DNA of 7,654 bases from an uncultured Opitutia bacterium (GTDB lineage Bacteria; Verrucomicrobiota; Verrucomicrobiia; Opitutales; UBA953). The stretch lies in contig CAIYAN010000133.1 in assembly GCA_903924185.1 (NCBI GenBank), positions 1 to 7,654 of the forward strand. The letters are read 5' to 3'. Below the pieces are notes generated by a model. The model saw nothing but the letters and a program-made list of their open reading frames with translations, made no database searches and had not been told where the DNA came from. A program made the position numbers and the translations under genes. Each line of letters starts with the position of its first letter. The stretch's first letter is position 1. Positions 1 to 5,774 of this stretch are shown here, one piece after another.

Positions 1-417
1 GCCGACAAGGCCCTCGCTACCGCCAAGGATGAAGCCGACAAGAAGGCCGCGGAACTCTCCAAGCAACTCGAACAGGCTAAGGCCGACAGCAAGGCGGAAG
101 CCGCTGCCGCCGCCGAGAAGGCCCTCGCCGATGCCAACGCCATGCTGAAGCAAGCAAACGAAAAGCTCGCCGCGACCGAGAAGGCCCTCGCCGACACCAA
201 GTCCGGTGCCGACAAGAGCCTCGCCGAACTCCAGGCCGATGTTGCCAAGCAGGTCGCTGCGGCCAAGGCCGACGCCGACAAGGCCGCCGCCGAACTTCAG
301 GCCGAAGCCGCCAAACAGCTCGAGAACTACAAGAAGGCTACCGCCGACGCCCAGGAAAAGGCCGCCACTGAAAAGTCTGCCGATAAGGCTGCGACCGAAA
401 AGGCCCTCGCTGACGCT
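1..417 (+). repeat. dispersed in-frame 24-base repeat within the coiled-coil gene
   Basis: Four near-copies of a 24-base unit, roughly RCCGAVAAGGCCCTCGCYRM plus 4 bases, begin at 1, 112, 175 and 394. The offsets of 111, 63 and 219 bases are all multiples of three, so each copy encodes the same (A/T)-(E/D)-K-A-L-A-(D/T)-(A/T) octapeptide. The sequence between copies is also Ala/Lys-rich but more diverged. This looks like an old internal duplication of a helical repeat rather than a recent DNA-level tandem array. Confidence 0.6.
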
Positions 418-612
418 CGCCTCGATGCCGAAGCCAAGTTGGCCGAAGCGACCAAGGGCGCCAAGGAAGCAATCGCCGAATCCAAGCGCCGCGTCTACGC
501 CGAACGGAACAGCCGCGTCGCCCTCCTCGAACTACGCGTCCGTACCAAGGCCATCAGCGAAGAAGAGTACAAGGCTCAGCTCACCGAGCTCCGTAAGGAA
601 TTCGCTCAGTAA
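1..612 (+). CDS. Ala/Lys/Glu-rich coiled-coil protein with SHOCT-like C-terminus (5' end missing)
   Basis: The reading frame is open from base 1 and stops at TAA 610-612, so the start lies upstream; 203 residues are visible. Visible residues 1 to about 160 are almost entirely Ala, Lys, Glu, Asp and Leu in a degenerate pattern built round A/T-E/D-K-A-L-A-D-A. This predicts one long charged alpha helix or coiled coil, with no membrane segment in the visible part. The composition changes near residue 161: an Arg-rich stretch (KRRVYAERNSR) leads into a short ending that contains AISEEEYKAQLTELRKEF. That ending resembles the SHOCT short C-terminal domain (helix, G/A-I-(T/S)-xEE-(F/Y), helix), which is common at the end of otherwise unrelated bacterial proteins. 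The resemblance was judged by eye. No enzyme motif is present. Structural, envelope-associated or scaffolding roles are possible, but nothing here decides between them. The gene ends in its own terminator, so it is probably a separate unit from gcvT. Confidence 0.85.
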   Translation, partial: ADKALATAKDEADKKAAELSKQLEQAKADSKAEAAAAAEKALADANAMLKQANEKLAATEKALADTKSGADKSLAELQADVAKQVAAAKADADKAAAELQAEAAKQLENYKKATADAQEKAATEKSADKAATEKALADARLDAEAKLAEATKGAKEAIAESKRRVYAERNSRVALLELRVRTKAISEEEYKAQLTELRKEFAQ

Positions 613-635
613 GCACCTAAGGTCCTTCTACTACG

Positions 636-662
636 AAGCCCGGCCTTGTGCCGGGCTTTTTT
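636..662 (+). terminator. Rho-independent terminator of the coiled-coil gene
   Basis: The stem AAGCCCGGC (636-644) pairs perfectly over 9 bases with GCCGGGCTT (650-658) across a 5-base loop (CTTGT), and the last stem bases merge into a T run reaching 662. It sits 23 bases after the TAA of the coiled-coil gene. Both the GC-rich stem and the T tract are strong, so this is a confident call. It lies only 36 bases before the gcvT start codon, which leaves very little room for a gcvT promoter. Confidence 0.92.
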
Positions 663-698
663 GTTGGAAGAGCAGACAAACCTCAGCACCTTGTCGTC

Positions 699-1790
699 AT
701 GTCGGATACGCTCGCCCGCACGCCTCTCTACGACCTCCACGCTGAACTCGGCGGCCGTTTGGTCCCGTTCGCCGGCTGGGAGATGCCCGTACAATACACG
801 GGTATCATCGAAGAGCACATGGCCGTTCGCAAGACGGCTGGGCTCTTCGACGTCTCGCACATGGGCGAAGCGCGTATCCGCGGCCGCGATGCCGCCGCGT
901 TCCTCGACCGTATCATGACCAATGAGCTGTCGACGCTGAAGCCCGGCGCCGCCCGCTACACATTGATGTGCCAGCCCGACGGCGGCTGCGTCGATGACCT
1001 CATCGTCTACCGCTTCTCCGAAACGGAATTCCTCATCTGCCTCAACGCCTCGAACGCCCAAAAGGATCTCGCCTGGATGCGCTCGCTCATCGGTACCGCG
1101 AAAGTCGAAGTGCTCGACGAATGCGCCGCCTGGGCCCAACTCGCCATCCAAGGCCCCCTCGCCGAACAGATCTTAGCACTGACGACTTCCCTCCCACTCG
1201 CCTCGATCCGCCGCTTCGGCTTCCTGGTCGGCGAAGTGGCCGGCGCCTCCGGTTGCGTGGTCTCCCGCACGGGCTACACTGGGTCCGCTGGTTTTGAAAT
1301 CTACCTACCAGCCGCTTCCGCCACCCTCGTCGCCCGCGCACTCCTCGCCGCGGGCAAACCGCTCGGGCTCATCCCCGCCGGCCTCGGCGCCCGTGACTCA
1401 CTTCGCCTCGAAGCGGGTTACCCTCTCTACGGACATGAAATCTCCGAACGGATCTCCCCGATCCAAGCCGGCCTCGGCTGGACGGTGAAGTTTACGAAGG
1501 CGCAATTCGTCGGCCGCGAAGCGCTCCGCCGCCAAGCCGAAGGCGGCCCGCCGTCTTCTGTGGTCATGTTCTCCCTCGATGACCGCCGTATCGCCCGCCA
1601 AGGGGCTATCGTCTTCGCCGGCGACACCGCCGTTGGCGAAGTGCTCTCGGGCACGCTTTCCCCTGTCCTCAATAAGCCCATCGGCACCGCCCTCGTCGCC
1701 GCTGGCTTCACGGGTTCATCCGAACTGACGGTCGACATCCGCGGTACGCGCTTGCCGCTGCACATCTCGGTCGAACCGTTTGTAAAATAA
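699..1790 (+). CDS. gcvT: GcvT, glycine cleavage system aminomethyltransferase (T-protein)
   Basis: GcvT takes the aminomethyl group from the lipoyl arm of GcvH, releases ammonia and passes the methylene group to tetrahydrofolate (EC 2.1.2.10, cytoplasm). The product is 363 aa, matching the usual length of about 360-375. The N-terminus TPLYDLHAELGG...PFAGWEMPVQY (residues 8-33) is a family hallmark. The Asp pair in GGCVDDLIVYR (residues 95-105) contains the conserved folate-site Asp. RTGYTGSAGFEIY (190-202) and GARDSLRLEAGYPLYGHE (230-247) are further family blocks. ATG 699 was chosen because it puts TPLYDLH at the expected place. The in-frame ATG at 648 would begin inside the terminator hairpin and add 17 unrelated residues. 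No Shine-Dalgarno sequence precedes the start. gcvH follows after 27 bases. Confidence 0.97.
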   Translation: MSDTLARTPLYDLHAELGGRLVPFAGWEMPVQYTGIIEEHMAVRKTAGLFDVSHMGEARIRGRDAAAFLDRIMTNELSTLKPGAARYTLMCQPDGGCVDDLIVYRFSETEFLICLNASNAQKDLAWMRSLIGTAKVEVLDECAAWAQLAIQGPLAEQILALTTSLPLASIRRFGFLVGEVAGASGCVVSRTGYTGSAGFEIYLPAASATLVARALLAAGKPLGLIPAGLGARDSLRLEAGYPLYGHEISERISPIQAGLGWTVKFTKAQFVGREALRRQAEGGPPSSVVMFSLDDRRIARQGAIVFAGDTAVGEVLSGTLSPVLNKPIGTALVAAGFTGSSELTVDIRGTRLPLHISVEPFVK

Positions 1791-1811
1791 ATCGTCCGCT
1801 TTCTATATCAT
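1780..1811 (+). promoter_or_regulatory. possible promoter immediately before gcvH
   Basis: A weak -35-like TTGTAA (1780-1785, overlapping the gcvT end) is followed after 18 bases by TATATC (1804-1809). In an alternative register, the TANNNT hexamer TATCAT (1806-1811) sits exactly 6 bases before the gcvH ATG at 1818. Either register would start transcription at or within a few bases of the ATG and give a leaderless or near-leaderless message. Both matches are short and could be chance; gcvH may simply be read from the gcvT transcript. Confidence 0.25.
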
Positions 1812-1817
1812 CACACC

Positions 1818-2198
1818 ATGAGCCAAGTCCCCGCCAATCTCCGCTACACCAAGGAACACGAATGGATCCGCCTCGAAGCCGACGGCACCGCCACCATCGG
1901 CATCACCGACCACGCGCAAGCCGCGCTGGGTGACGTGACGTTCGTCGACCTGCCCAAAGTAGGCAAGAGCTTCGCCGCCGGCGAGGTCTTCGGCACGGTG
2001 GAATCGGTCAAGGCCGCCTCCGACCTCTATAGCCCAGTCTCCGCGGAAATCGTCGAGGCTAACACGGGGCTCAATGACACGCCCGACCTCGTCAACCGCG
2101 AGCCCTACGGCGGCGCTTGGATGATCCGCGTGAAGTTAAAGAATCCCGCCGAAGCGGCCCAGCTGCTCGACGCCGCGGCCTACAGCGCCACACTCTGA
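1818..2198 (+). CDS. gcvH: GcvH, glycine cleavage system H-protein (lipoyl carrier)
   Basis: GcvH is the small cytoplasmic protein whose lipoylated lysine shuttles the aminomethyl group between the P, T and L proteins of the glycine cleavage complex. At 126 aa it is full length for the family. The N-terminal YTKEHEWIR (10-18) and the lipoylation block FGTVESVKAASDLYSPVS (58-75) are intact, with Lys65 as the predicted lipoyl attachment site. GLNDTPDLVNREPYGGAWM (84-102) is the conserved C-terminal part. It lies 27 bases after gcvT and 29 bases before the thiH-type gene, all on the same strand, so co-transcription is likely. The upstream bases CTATATCATCACACC contain no Shine-Dalgarno motif. 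The usual third member, gcvP, is not adjacent. Confidence 0.98.
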   Translation: MSQVPANLRYTKEHEWIRLEADGTATIGITDHAQAALGDVTFVDLPKVGKSFAAGEVFGTVESVKAASDLYSPVSAEIVEANTGLNDTPDLVNREPYGGAWMIRVKLKNPAEAAQLLDAAAYSATL

Positions 2199-2204
2199 GC
2201 CCGT

Positions 2205-2219
2205 TCGGCTACAAGCCGA
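2205..2219 (+). other. small hairpin between gcvH and the thiH-type gene
   Basis: TCGGCT (2205-2210) pairs perfectly with AGCCGA (2214-2219) over a 3-base loop. The hairpin is followed by CTTTCTTC and then the ATG at 2228. The stem is only 6 bp and the downstream tract is pyrimidine-rich rather than a pure T run, so it would be a weak terminator at best. It could lower thiH expression relative to gcvTH or occlude the ribosome-binding region. No regulatory role can be shown from sequence alone. Confidence 0.35.
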
Positions 2220-2227
2220 CTTTCTTC

Positions 2228-3367
2228 ATGTCGTTCGCCGCCGTCCATGCCGCCCATTCTTGGGATGATGTGCTGGCCGGCGTGCACGCAAAGTCCGACG
2301 CCGACGTCCGCCGTGCCCTCGCCCGCGCGGCCCAAGGGGTGTGCGACTTAGCGGACTTTAAGGCACTGATCTCACCCGCGGCGGCCCCTCACTTAGAGGA
2401 GATGGCTCGCCTCAGCCAAGCGCGGACGGTCCGCCGGTTCGGCCGCACGATGCAACTGTTCGCGCCCGCTTATCTTTCGAACGAGTGCCAGAATATCTGC
2501 ACGTATTGCGGCTTCTCCGCAGGCAATAAGGTCGCCCGCCGTACGCTGAGTCCGGGCGAAATTCTCGTCGAGGCCGGCGCCCTTAAGAAATTAGGCTTCG
2601 ACCACTTACTCTTGCTCACCGGCGAATCCACGAAGGTGGCGCTGCCGTTCTTCGTGGCGGCCCTCGACCTACTCCGCCCACACTTCGCGTCCTTGTCCAT
2701 CGAGGTCCAGCCGCTGGAGACCGAGGAATACGCCGAGCTTCGCCGGCACGGGCTCAACGCGGTCCTGGTCTATCAGGAAACATACCACCGCGAGACGTAT
2801 AACCTCCACCACCCTAAAGGGCGGAAGTCCGACTTCCTTTACCGCCTCGACGCCCCGGATCGCGTCGGTGAAGCCGGGGTCCATAAGATCGGGCTCGGGG
2901 CTCTTTTCGGCCTCGAGGACTGGCGCGCTGAATGTTTCTTCACGGCCCTCCACCTGCAGTGGCTCGAGCGCAAACACTGGCGCAGCCGCTTCAGCGTGTC
3001 GTTCCCACGTATCCGCCCACATGAGGGCGACATCGAACCGAAGGTCGAGATGACCGACCGCGATCTCGTTCAGGCGATCTGTGCGTTCCGTCTATTTAAT
3101 AGCGAATTAGAATTAACGCTCAGCACCCGTGAACGCCCAGCCTTCCGCGATCAGGTCTGCAAACTGGGCATCACCGCGATGAGCGCAGGCTCGCATACCA
3201 ATCCCGGCGGGTACTCCGAGGGCCGCGAGGCGTCCCTCGAACAGTTCGCCATCGACGATAGCCGTTCGCCCACCGAAATCGCCGCGATGCTCCGCACCGC
3301 CGGCTTCGAACCGGTCTGGAAAGACTGGGATCCTTCTTACGATCGCCCGGAGGCGCAGCTGACATGA
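2228..3367 (+). CDS. thiH: ThiH-type radical SAM tyrosine lyase (2-iminoacetate synthase)
   Basis: ThiH uses a [4Fe-4S] cluster and S-adenosylmethionine to split tyrosine into 2-iminoacetate (dehydroglycine) and p-cresol. Dehydroglycine feeds ThiG for the thiamine thiazole ring (EC 4.1.99.19). The 379-aa product matches the family length of about 370-380. The cluster motif CQNICTYCGFS has Cys87, Cys91 and Cys94 in CxxxCxxC spacing. Further ThiH blocks are VYQETYHRETYNLHHPKG (181-198), SFPRIRP (258-264), TLSTRERPAFRD (297-308) and ITAMSAGSHTNPGGY (315-329). HydG is unlikely because its C-terminal extension for a second cluster is absent. ATG 2228 gives the right length; an in-frame upstream ATG at 2117 would lie deep inside gcvH. 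The stop overlaps the rsmE start (ATGA), indicating translational coupling. No thiG, thiS or thiF is visible nearby. Confidence 0.93.
   Translation: MSFAAVHAAHSWDDVLAGVHAKSDADVRRALARAAQGVCDLADFKALISPAAAPHLEEMARLSQARTVRRFGRTMQLFAPAYLSNECQNICTYCGFSAGNKVARRTLSPGEILVEAGALKKLGFDHLLLLTGESTKVALPFFVAALDLLRPHFASLSIEVQPLETEEYAELRRHGLNAVLVYQETYHRETYNLHHPKGRKSDFLYRLDAPDRVGEAGVHKIGLGALFGLEDWRAECFFTALHLQWLERKHWRSRFSVSFPRIRPHEGDIEPKVEMTDRDLVQAICAFRLFNSELELTLSTRERPAFRDQVCKLGITAMSAGSHTNPGGYSEGREASLEQFAIDDSRSPTEIAAMLRTAGFEPVWKDWDPSYDRPEAQLT
3349..3353 (+). promoter_or_regulatory. possible Shine-Dalgarno sequence for rsmE
   Basis: GGAGG lies inside the 3' end of thiH, 10 bases before the rsmE ATG at 3364. It is the only good Shine-Dalgarno match before any gene start in the window. 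Because it is also coding sequence (Pro-Glu-Ala of ThiH), the match could be coincidental. The ATGA overlap would in any case allow re-initiation by ribosomes finishing thiH. Confidence 0.45.
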
Positions 3368-4119
3368 GCCCACTCCGTGCTTGGATCGACCCAGCGCAAG
3401 CGGGGACCGCCACGACCGGCTCCCGCCTAAGCCTATCCGGCGAAGAGAGCGCCCACTTGGTCCGCAGCCTGCGTGCTCGGCGCGGCGACCCACTGGTGCT
3501 ACTCGATGGCGAAGGCCATCTCCTGGAAGGTAAATTAGAGTCCGCCGACGGTGAAGGCTCCGTCGTCGAGGTGACCCGTACGCGCATGGTGGAGCGAGTC
3601 CGCCCATCCATCACCGTCGCCCAAGGGATGCCCAAGGGCGGCACGATGGACGACTTAGTCCGCGGCGTCTGCGAGGCGGGCGCCAGCGAAGTGGTACCGC
3701 TCGAAACCGCCCGCTGTGAGGTGAAGCTCGATGCCGATCGCGCCCGCACCCGCACGATGCGCTGGCAACAACAGGCGGTCGAGGCGTGTAAGCAATCGGG
3801 TCACCCCTGGCTCGCACACGTCGGCTCGCCGATGCGCTTCGACGCTTGGCTCGCCACGCTACCACCCTCCGCTCCCGGCGAACTCCGCTTAACCGGTTCG
3901 CTGGAGTACGACGCGCAACCCGTCGGCGAACTCGACTTCGCGTCCGCAACGAAAGTGCTTTGGCTCATCGGTCCGGAGGGAGATTTGACCGCGTCCGAAT
4001 ACACGGCGGCCCGCGCCGCAGGATTCCGCCCAGTAGTGCTCGGGCCGACGGTCTTACGTGCGGAAAATGCGGCCTTGGCCTGCGTGGTGATCACGCAAGC
4101 CTTGGCTCACCGCCGCTAA
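3364..4119 (+). CDS. rsmE: RsmE, 16S rRNA (uracil-1498-N3)-methyltransferase
   Basis: RsmE is a SPOUT-fold enzyme that uses SAM to methylate N3 of U1498 in 16S rRNA (EC 2.1.1.193), acting on the assembled small subunit. The 251-aa length is normal. Residues 1 to about 75 resemble the PUA-like RNA-binding domain (EESAHLVRSLRARRGD, then LLDGEG). The methyltransferase part carries QGMPKGGTMDDLVRGVCEAG (87-106), MRWQQQAVEACKQSG (132-146), LIGPEGDLTASE (201-212) and LGPTVLRAENA (226-236), which form the trefoil-knot SAM site. The last block usually reads LR-T/V-ETA; here it is LRAENA, a mild deviation. The start ATG overlaps the thiH stop by 4 bases. The gene ends 6 bases from the end of a convergent gene, leaving no space for a dedicated terminator. 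Confidence 0.93.
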   Translation: MSPLRAWIDPAQAGTATTGSRLSLSGEESAHLVRSLRARRGDPLVLLDGEGHLLEGKLESADGEGSVVEVTRTRMVERVRPSITVAQGMPKGGTMDDLVRGVCEAGASEVVPLETARCEVKLDADRARTRTMRWQQQAVEACKQSGHPWLAHVGSPMRFDAWLATLPPSAPGELRLTGSLEYDAQPVGELDFASATKVLWLIGPEGDLTASEYTAARAAGFRPVVLGPTVLRAENAALACVVITQALAHRR

Positions 4120-4125
4120 GTTCGC

Positions 4126-5421
4126 TTACTTAACCTCCTCAAACTTGAGGATAGTCTGCGCCGGAGCATACGCGGCCGCGAGCGTGGCGACGTGCTGAGC
4201 GTGCTCGACTTCCGAAGCCTTCACGACGGCTTCCATGTCTGTCTTGGCTTCCTTGCCGTGAAAGAGCTTCTGAATCTGCTTAGTCTCGTAGGCCTGCTTG
4301 TCACCGACGGCCTTCCAAATCTTATCGAAGGTAGGCTTCGTCGGGCCCTGCGGGAATTCAGCAGCGAGGTTGATGCCGCGCGCCAAGTCAGCCGTGGCAA
4401 AAACCTTCGACTGCTCACCCCAGGTGACTTTGACCTGCGCGCCCTTCACGCCAGTTACCTTGAGGGTCAGGCGATTGAAACGGTTTTGGAAATCACTCAG
4501 GGCCAAGCCCGCGGCGAGGGTGTTATCCTTCGCGATGTCGCCCGACTCGAAGGAGCAAGGGAGGCGTTCGCTACGCAAGGCGTAGGAGCCATCAGCTTGA
4601 CGAGTGGCGGCTTGGCCGTTCTTTGCCTGCACGCTGCCCGTCGGGAGGTCGATTTCAACCGTCCCGAGGTCGCCATCTAAGCCTAACGCTTTGAGATAAG
4701 CGGTGGCCATCATGACGTGGCCAGCCCAACCGGGGTGGACGCCGTCGTTACCTTCCAGCTTAAAGGTGTCGCCATGCTTGGCACGGCTTTCGTAGCCCTT
4801 AGCCAACATGGGCCAATAAACGTCGGCAAAGGTGACTTGCTCGGCTTCAGCGATTTCAATGTCGATATTGCGGAACTGCAGGAGCGCGAGGTTAAGGGTC
4901 TCCCAAGTGCCCTTGGCACTCTTGACCCATGGCGGCACGGAATGAATCGTCCCCGATGAACCCAGCACGACGCGCGCACCCGCGGCCTTGAAGGCTTGGA
5001 CAACCTTGGTCTGGTTCTTGCGGTAGTCCTCGCCGATGGCAGCCTCGAAGGGCACGTAGCGGAAATCATTCATACCATAGCAAGTCGATGCGATTGTCGG
5101 TTTAAAGCGGAGGACGTCGTTCTTCATGCGACCCGCAAAACCAGCGGCGGTCTCACCGCTCCAACCGTACTGCCGACATTTGACCGCGAGGTCCGGACGG
5201 GCCGCCGCGAGGTAGGCCTCGAGCAGGCGGCTATACATTTTCTGCTCGGTAATGGAGTCACCACAAATGGCGTAGCGGTCGCCCTTCTGCAGGAGCAGCG
5301 TCTTAGCCTCCGGGGCCAGATGGCCCAGGTAGACGTCCGGCACGCCGGGCGGTAACGGCTGGCGTTCACGGGCGCCGAGGGAGACGGCAGCCAAGATTAG
5401 GGCAGCAAGGAAGCGGGGCAT
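4126..5421 (-). CDS. secreted SGNH/GDSL-family hydrolase
   Basis: The 431-aa product starts with a short signal peptide (hydrophobic residues 4-16, cleavage probably near 17-20), so export is expected. All four SGNH catalytic blocks are visible: GDSIT with nucleophile Ser56, oxyanion Gly89 in YGWSGE, YGMND with Asn118, and DGVHPGWAGH with Asp226 and His229. A complete set argues for an active esterase or lipase-like enzyme. Carbohydrate deacetylation is common in this family, but the substrate cannot be read here. Residues about 250-360 form a second, beta-rich region ending in RGINLAAEFPQGP, an arrangement I associate with secreted SGNH proteins of Planctomycetes and Verrucomicrobia, and the last 70 residues look helical. 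ATG 5421 directly precedes the signal peptide; there is no Shine-Dalgarno sequence. The gene converges on rsmE and lies 404 bases downstream of the DUF1552 gene. Confidence 0.9.
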   Translation of the reverse strand: MPRFLAALILAAVSLGARERQPLPPGVPDVYLGHLAPEAKTLLLQKGDRYAICGDSITEQKMYSRLLEAYLAAARPDLAVKCRQYGWSGETAAGFAGRMKNDVLRFKPTIASTCYGMNDFRYVPFEAAIGEDYRKNQTKVVQAFKAAGARVVLGSSGTIHSVPPWVKSAKGTWETLNLALLQFRNIDIEIAEAEQVTFADVYWPMLAKGYESRAKHGDTFKLEGNDGVHPGWAGHVMMATAYLKALGLDGDLGTVEIDLPTGSVQAKNGQAATRQADGSYALRSERLPCSFESGDIAKDNTLAAGLALSDFQNRFNRLTLKVTGVKGAQVKVTWGEQSKVFATADLARGINLAAEFPQGPTKPTFDKIWKAVGDKQAYETKQIQKLFHGKEAKTDMEAVVKASEVEHAQHVATLAAAYAPAQTILKFEEVK

Positions 5422-5700
5422 GGGTTAAAGGTAATTCACGCCCAGCAGTAATCGAACCCCTTTTTTTGTGGGGCGGACTTGATTTCCCGTCCGAGTTCTG
5501 TAACAGTGATTGTCCCCTGCAGTGTTCGATAACCGCGGCAGCCTCCGTCTCCTACGAACATAATAATCGGGAGGTGCGACCCGACCGGCCTCGTCCGAGC
5601 CGTGGCAACGTACCGCCCACCTTAATCCAGGAAAAACTGGAGCTCCAATCGGAACCGGCACAGGCGGGGGACCCTTTAATGAGAGTGTAGCGGATGGGGG
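5422..5700 (-). other. non-coding leader/intergenic region rich in short inverted repeats
   Basis: No convincing gene is present. The longest frame here (minus strand 5754-5425) has Pro/Arg-rich, low-information sequence and runs through the heptamer repeat. Several short stems can be drawn: TCCAG 5626-5630 with CTGGA 5637-5641 around a GAAAAA loop, next to the palindrome GGAGCTCC (5639-5646); CGG-CTC 5586-5592 with GAG-CCG 5597-5602 (one bulge); AGGTG 5572-5576 with CACCT 5618-5622 enclosing the previous stem; CGGAC 5474-5478 with GTCCG 5489-5493; and CGCCC 5439-5443 with GGGCG 5471-5475. A run of seven T (5461-5467) lies between CCCC and GGGG. On the minus strand, TACCTT (5433-5428) sits exactly 6 bases before the hydrolase ATG and could be a -10 element. 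The region does not match tmRNA, RNase P RNA, 6S RNA, SRP RNA or a riboswitch I recognise. It may hold the hydrolase promoter and perhaps an unrecognised structured RNA. Confidence 0.35.
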
Positions 5701-5708
5701 ATGGATTT

Positions 5709-5750
5709 CAGAGTACAGAGTACGGATTACAGAGGACGGAGGACAGAGCG
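5709..5750. repeat. heptanucleotide tandem repeat, six units
   Basis: Six consecutive 7-base units are in perfect register with no indel: CAGAGTA, CAGAGTA, CGGATTA, CAGAGGA, CGGAGGA and CAGAGCG. The consensus is C(A/G)GAG(T/G)A. Units start at 5709, 5716, 5723, 5730, 5737 and 5744. The strand shown is purine-rich. The array is intergenic, between the end of the DUF1552 gene and the start of the SGNH hydrolase gene. A 7-base period cannot keep a reading frame, which argues against coding. Confidence 0.85.
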
Positions 5751-5774
5751 GCATTCCTTCTCATCTCCCTACCC

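Noticed and set aside
648..698. Upstream in-frame ATG for gcvT at 648
   Set aside because: It lies within the terminator stem, and the added residues do not resemble a GcvT N-terminus. ATG 699 gives the standard 363-residue protein.
206..745. Long + strand frame of 179 codons overlapping the coiled-coil gene
   Set aside because: It is a Pro/Arg/Ser-rich shadow of the Ala/Lys/Glu repeat gene in another frame and reads through the terminator into gcvT.
2117..2227. Upstream in-frame ATG that would extend ThiH by 37 residues
   Set aside because: The extension overlaps the gcvH coding region and gives Arg/Ser-rich sequence unlike any ThiH N-terminus. The 2228 start gives the normal family length.
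4137..4150. CCTCA/TGAGG inverted repeat as a terminator for rsmE
   Set aside because: The stem is only 5 bp, lies within the coding end of the convergent hydrolase gene and has no T run on either strand.
5437..5460. tRNA-like T-arm on the minus strand (GGGGTTCGATTAC)
   Set aside because: The TTCGATT loop is there, but the bases on either side do not form a 5-bp stem, and no anticodon arm or acceptor stem can be drawn. It is not a tRNA or a tmRNA end.
5425..5754. Minus-strand open frame of 109 codons upstream of the SGNH hydrolase
   Set aside because: The translation is rich in Pro and Arg with no recognisable domain. It begins within the spacer beside the heptamer repeat and runs through it, and it ends 4 bases before the real signal-peptide start. 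It looks like chance openness in GC-rich DNA.
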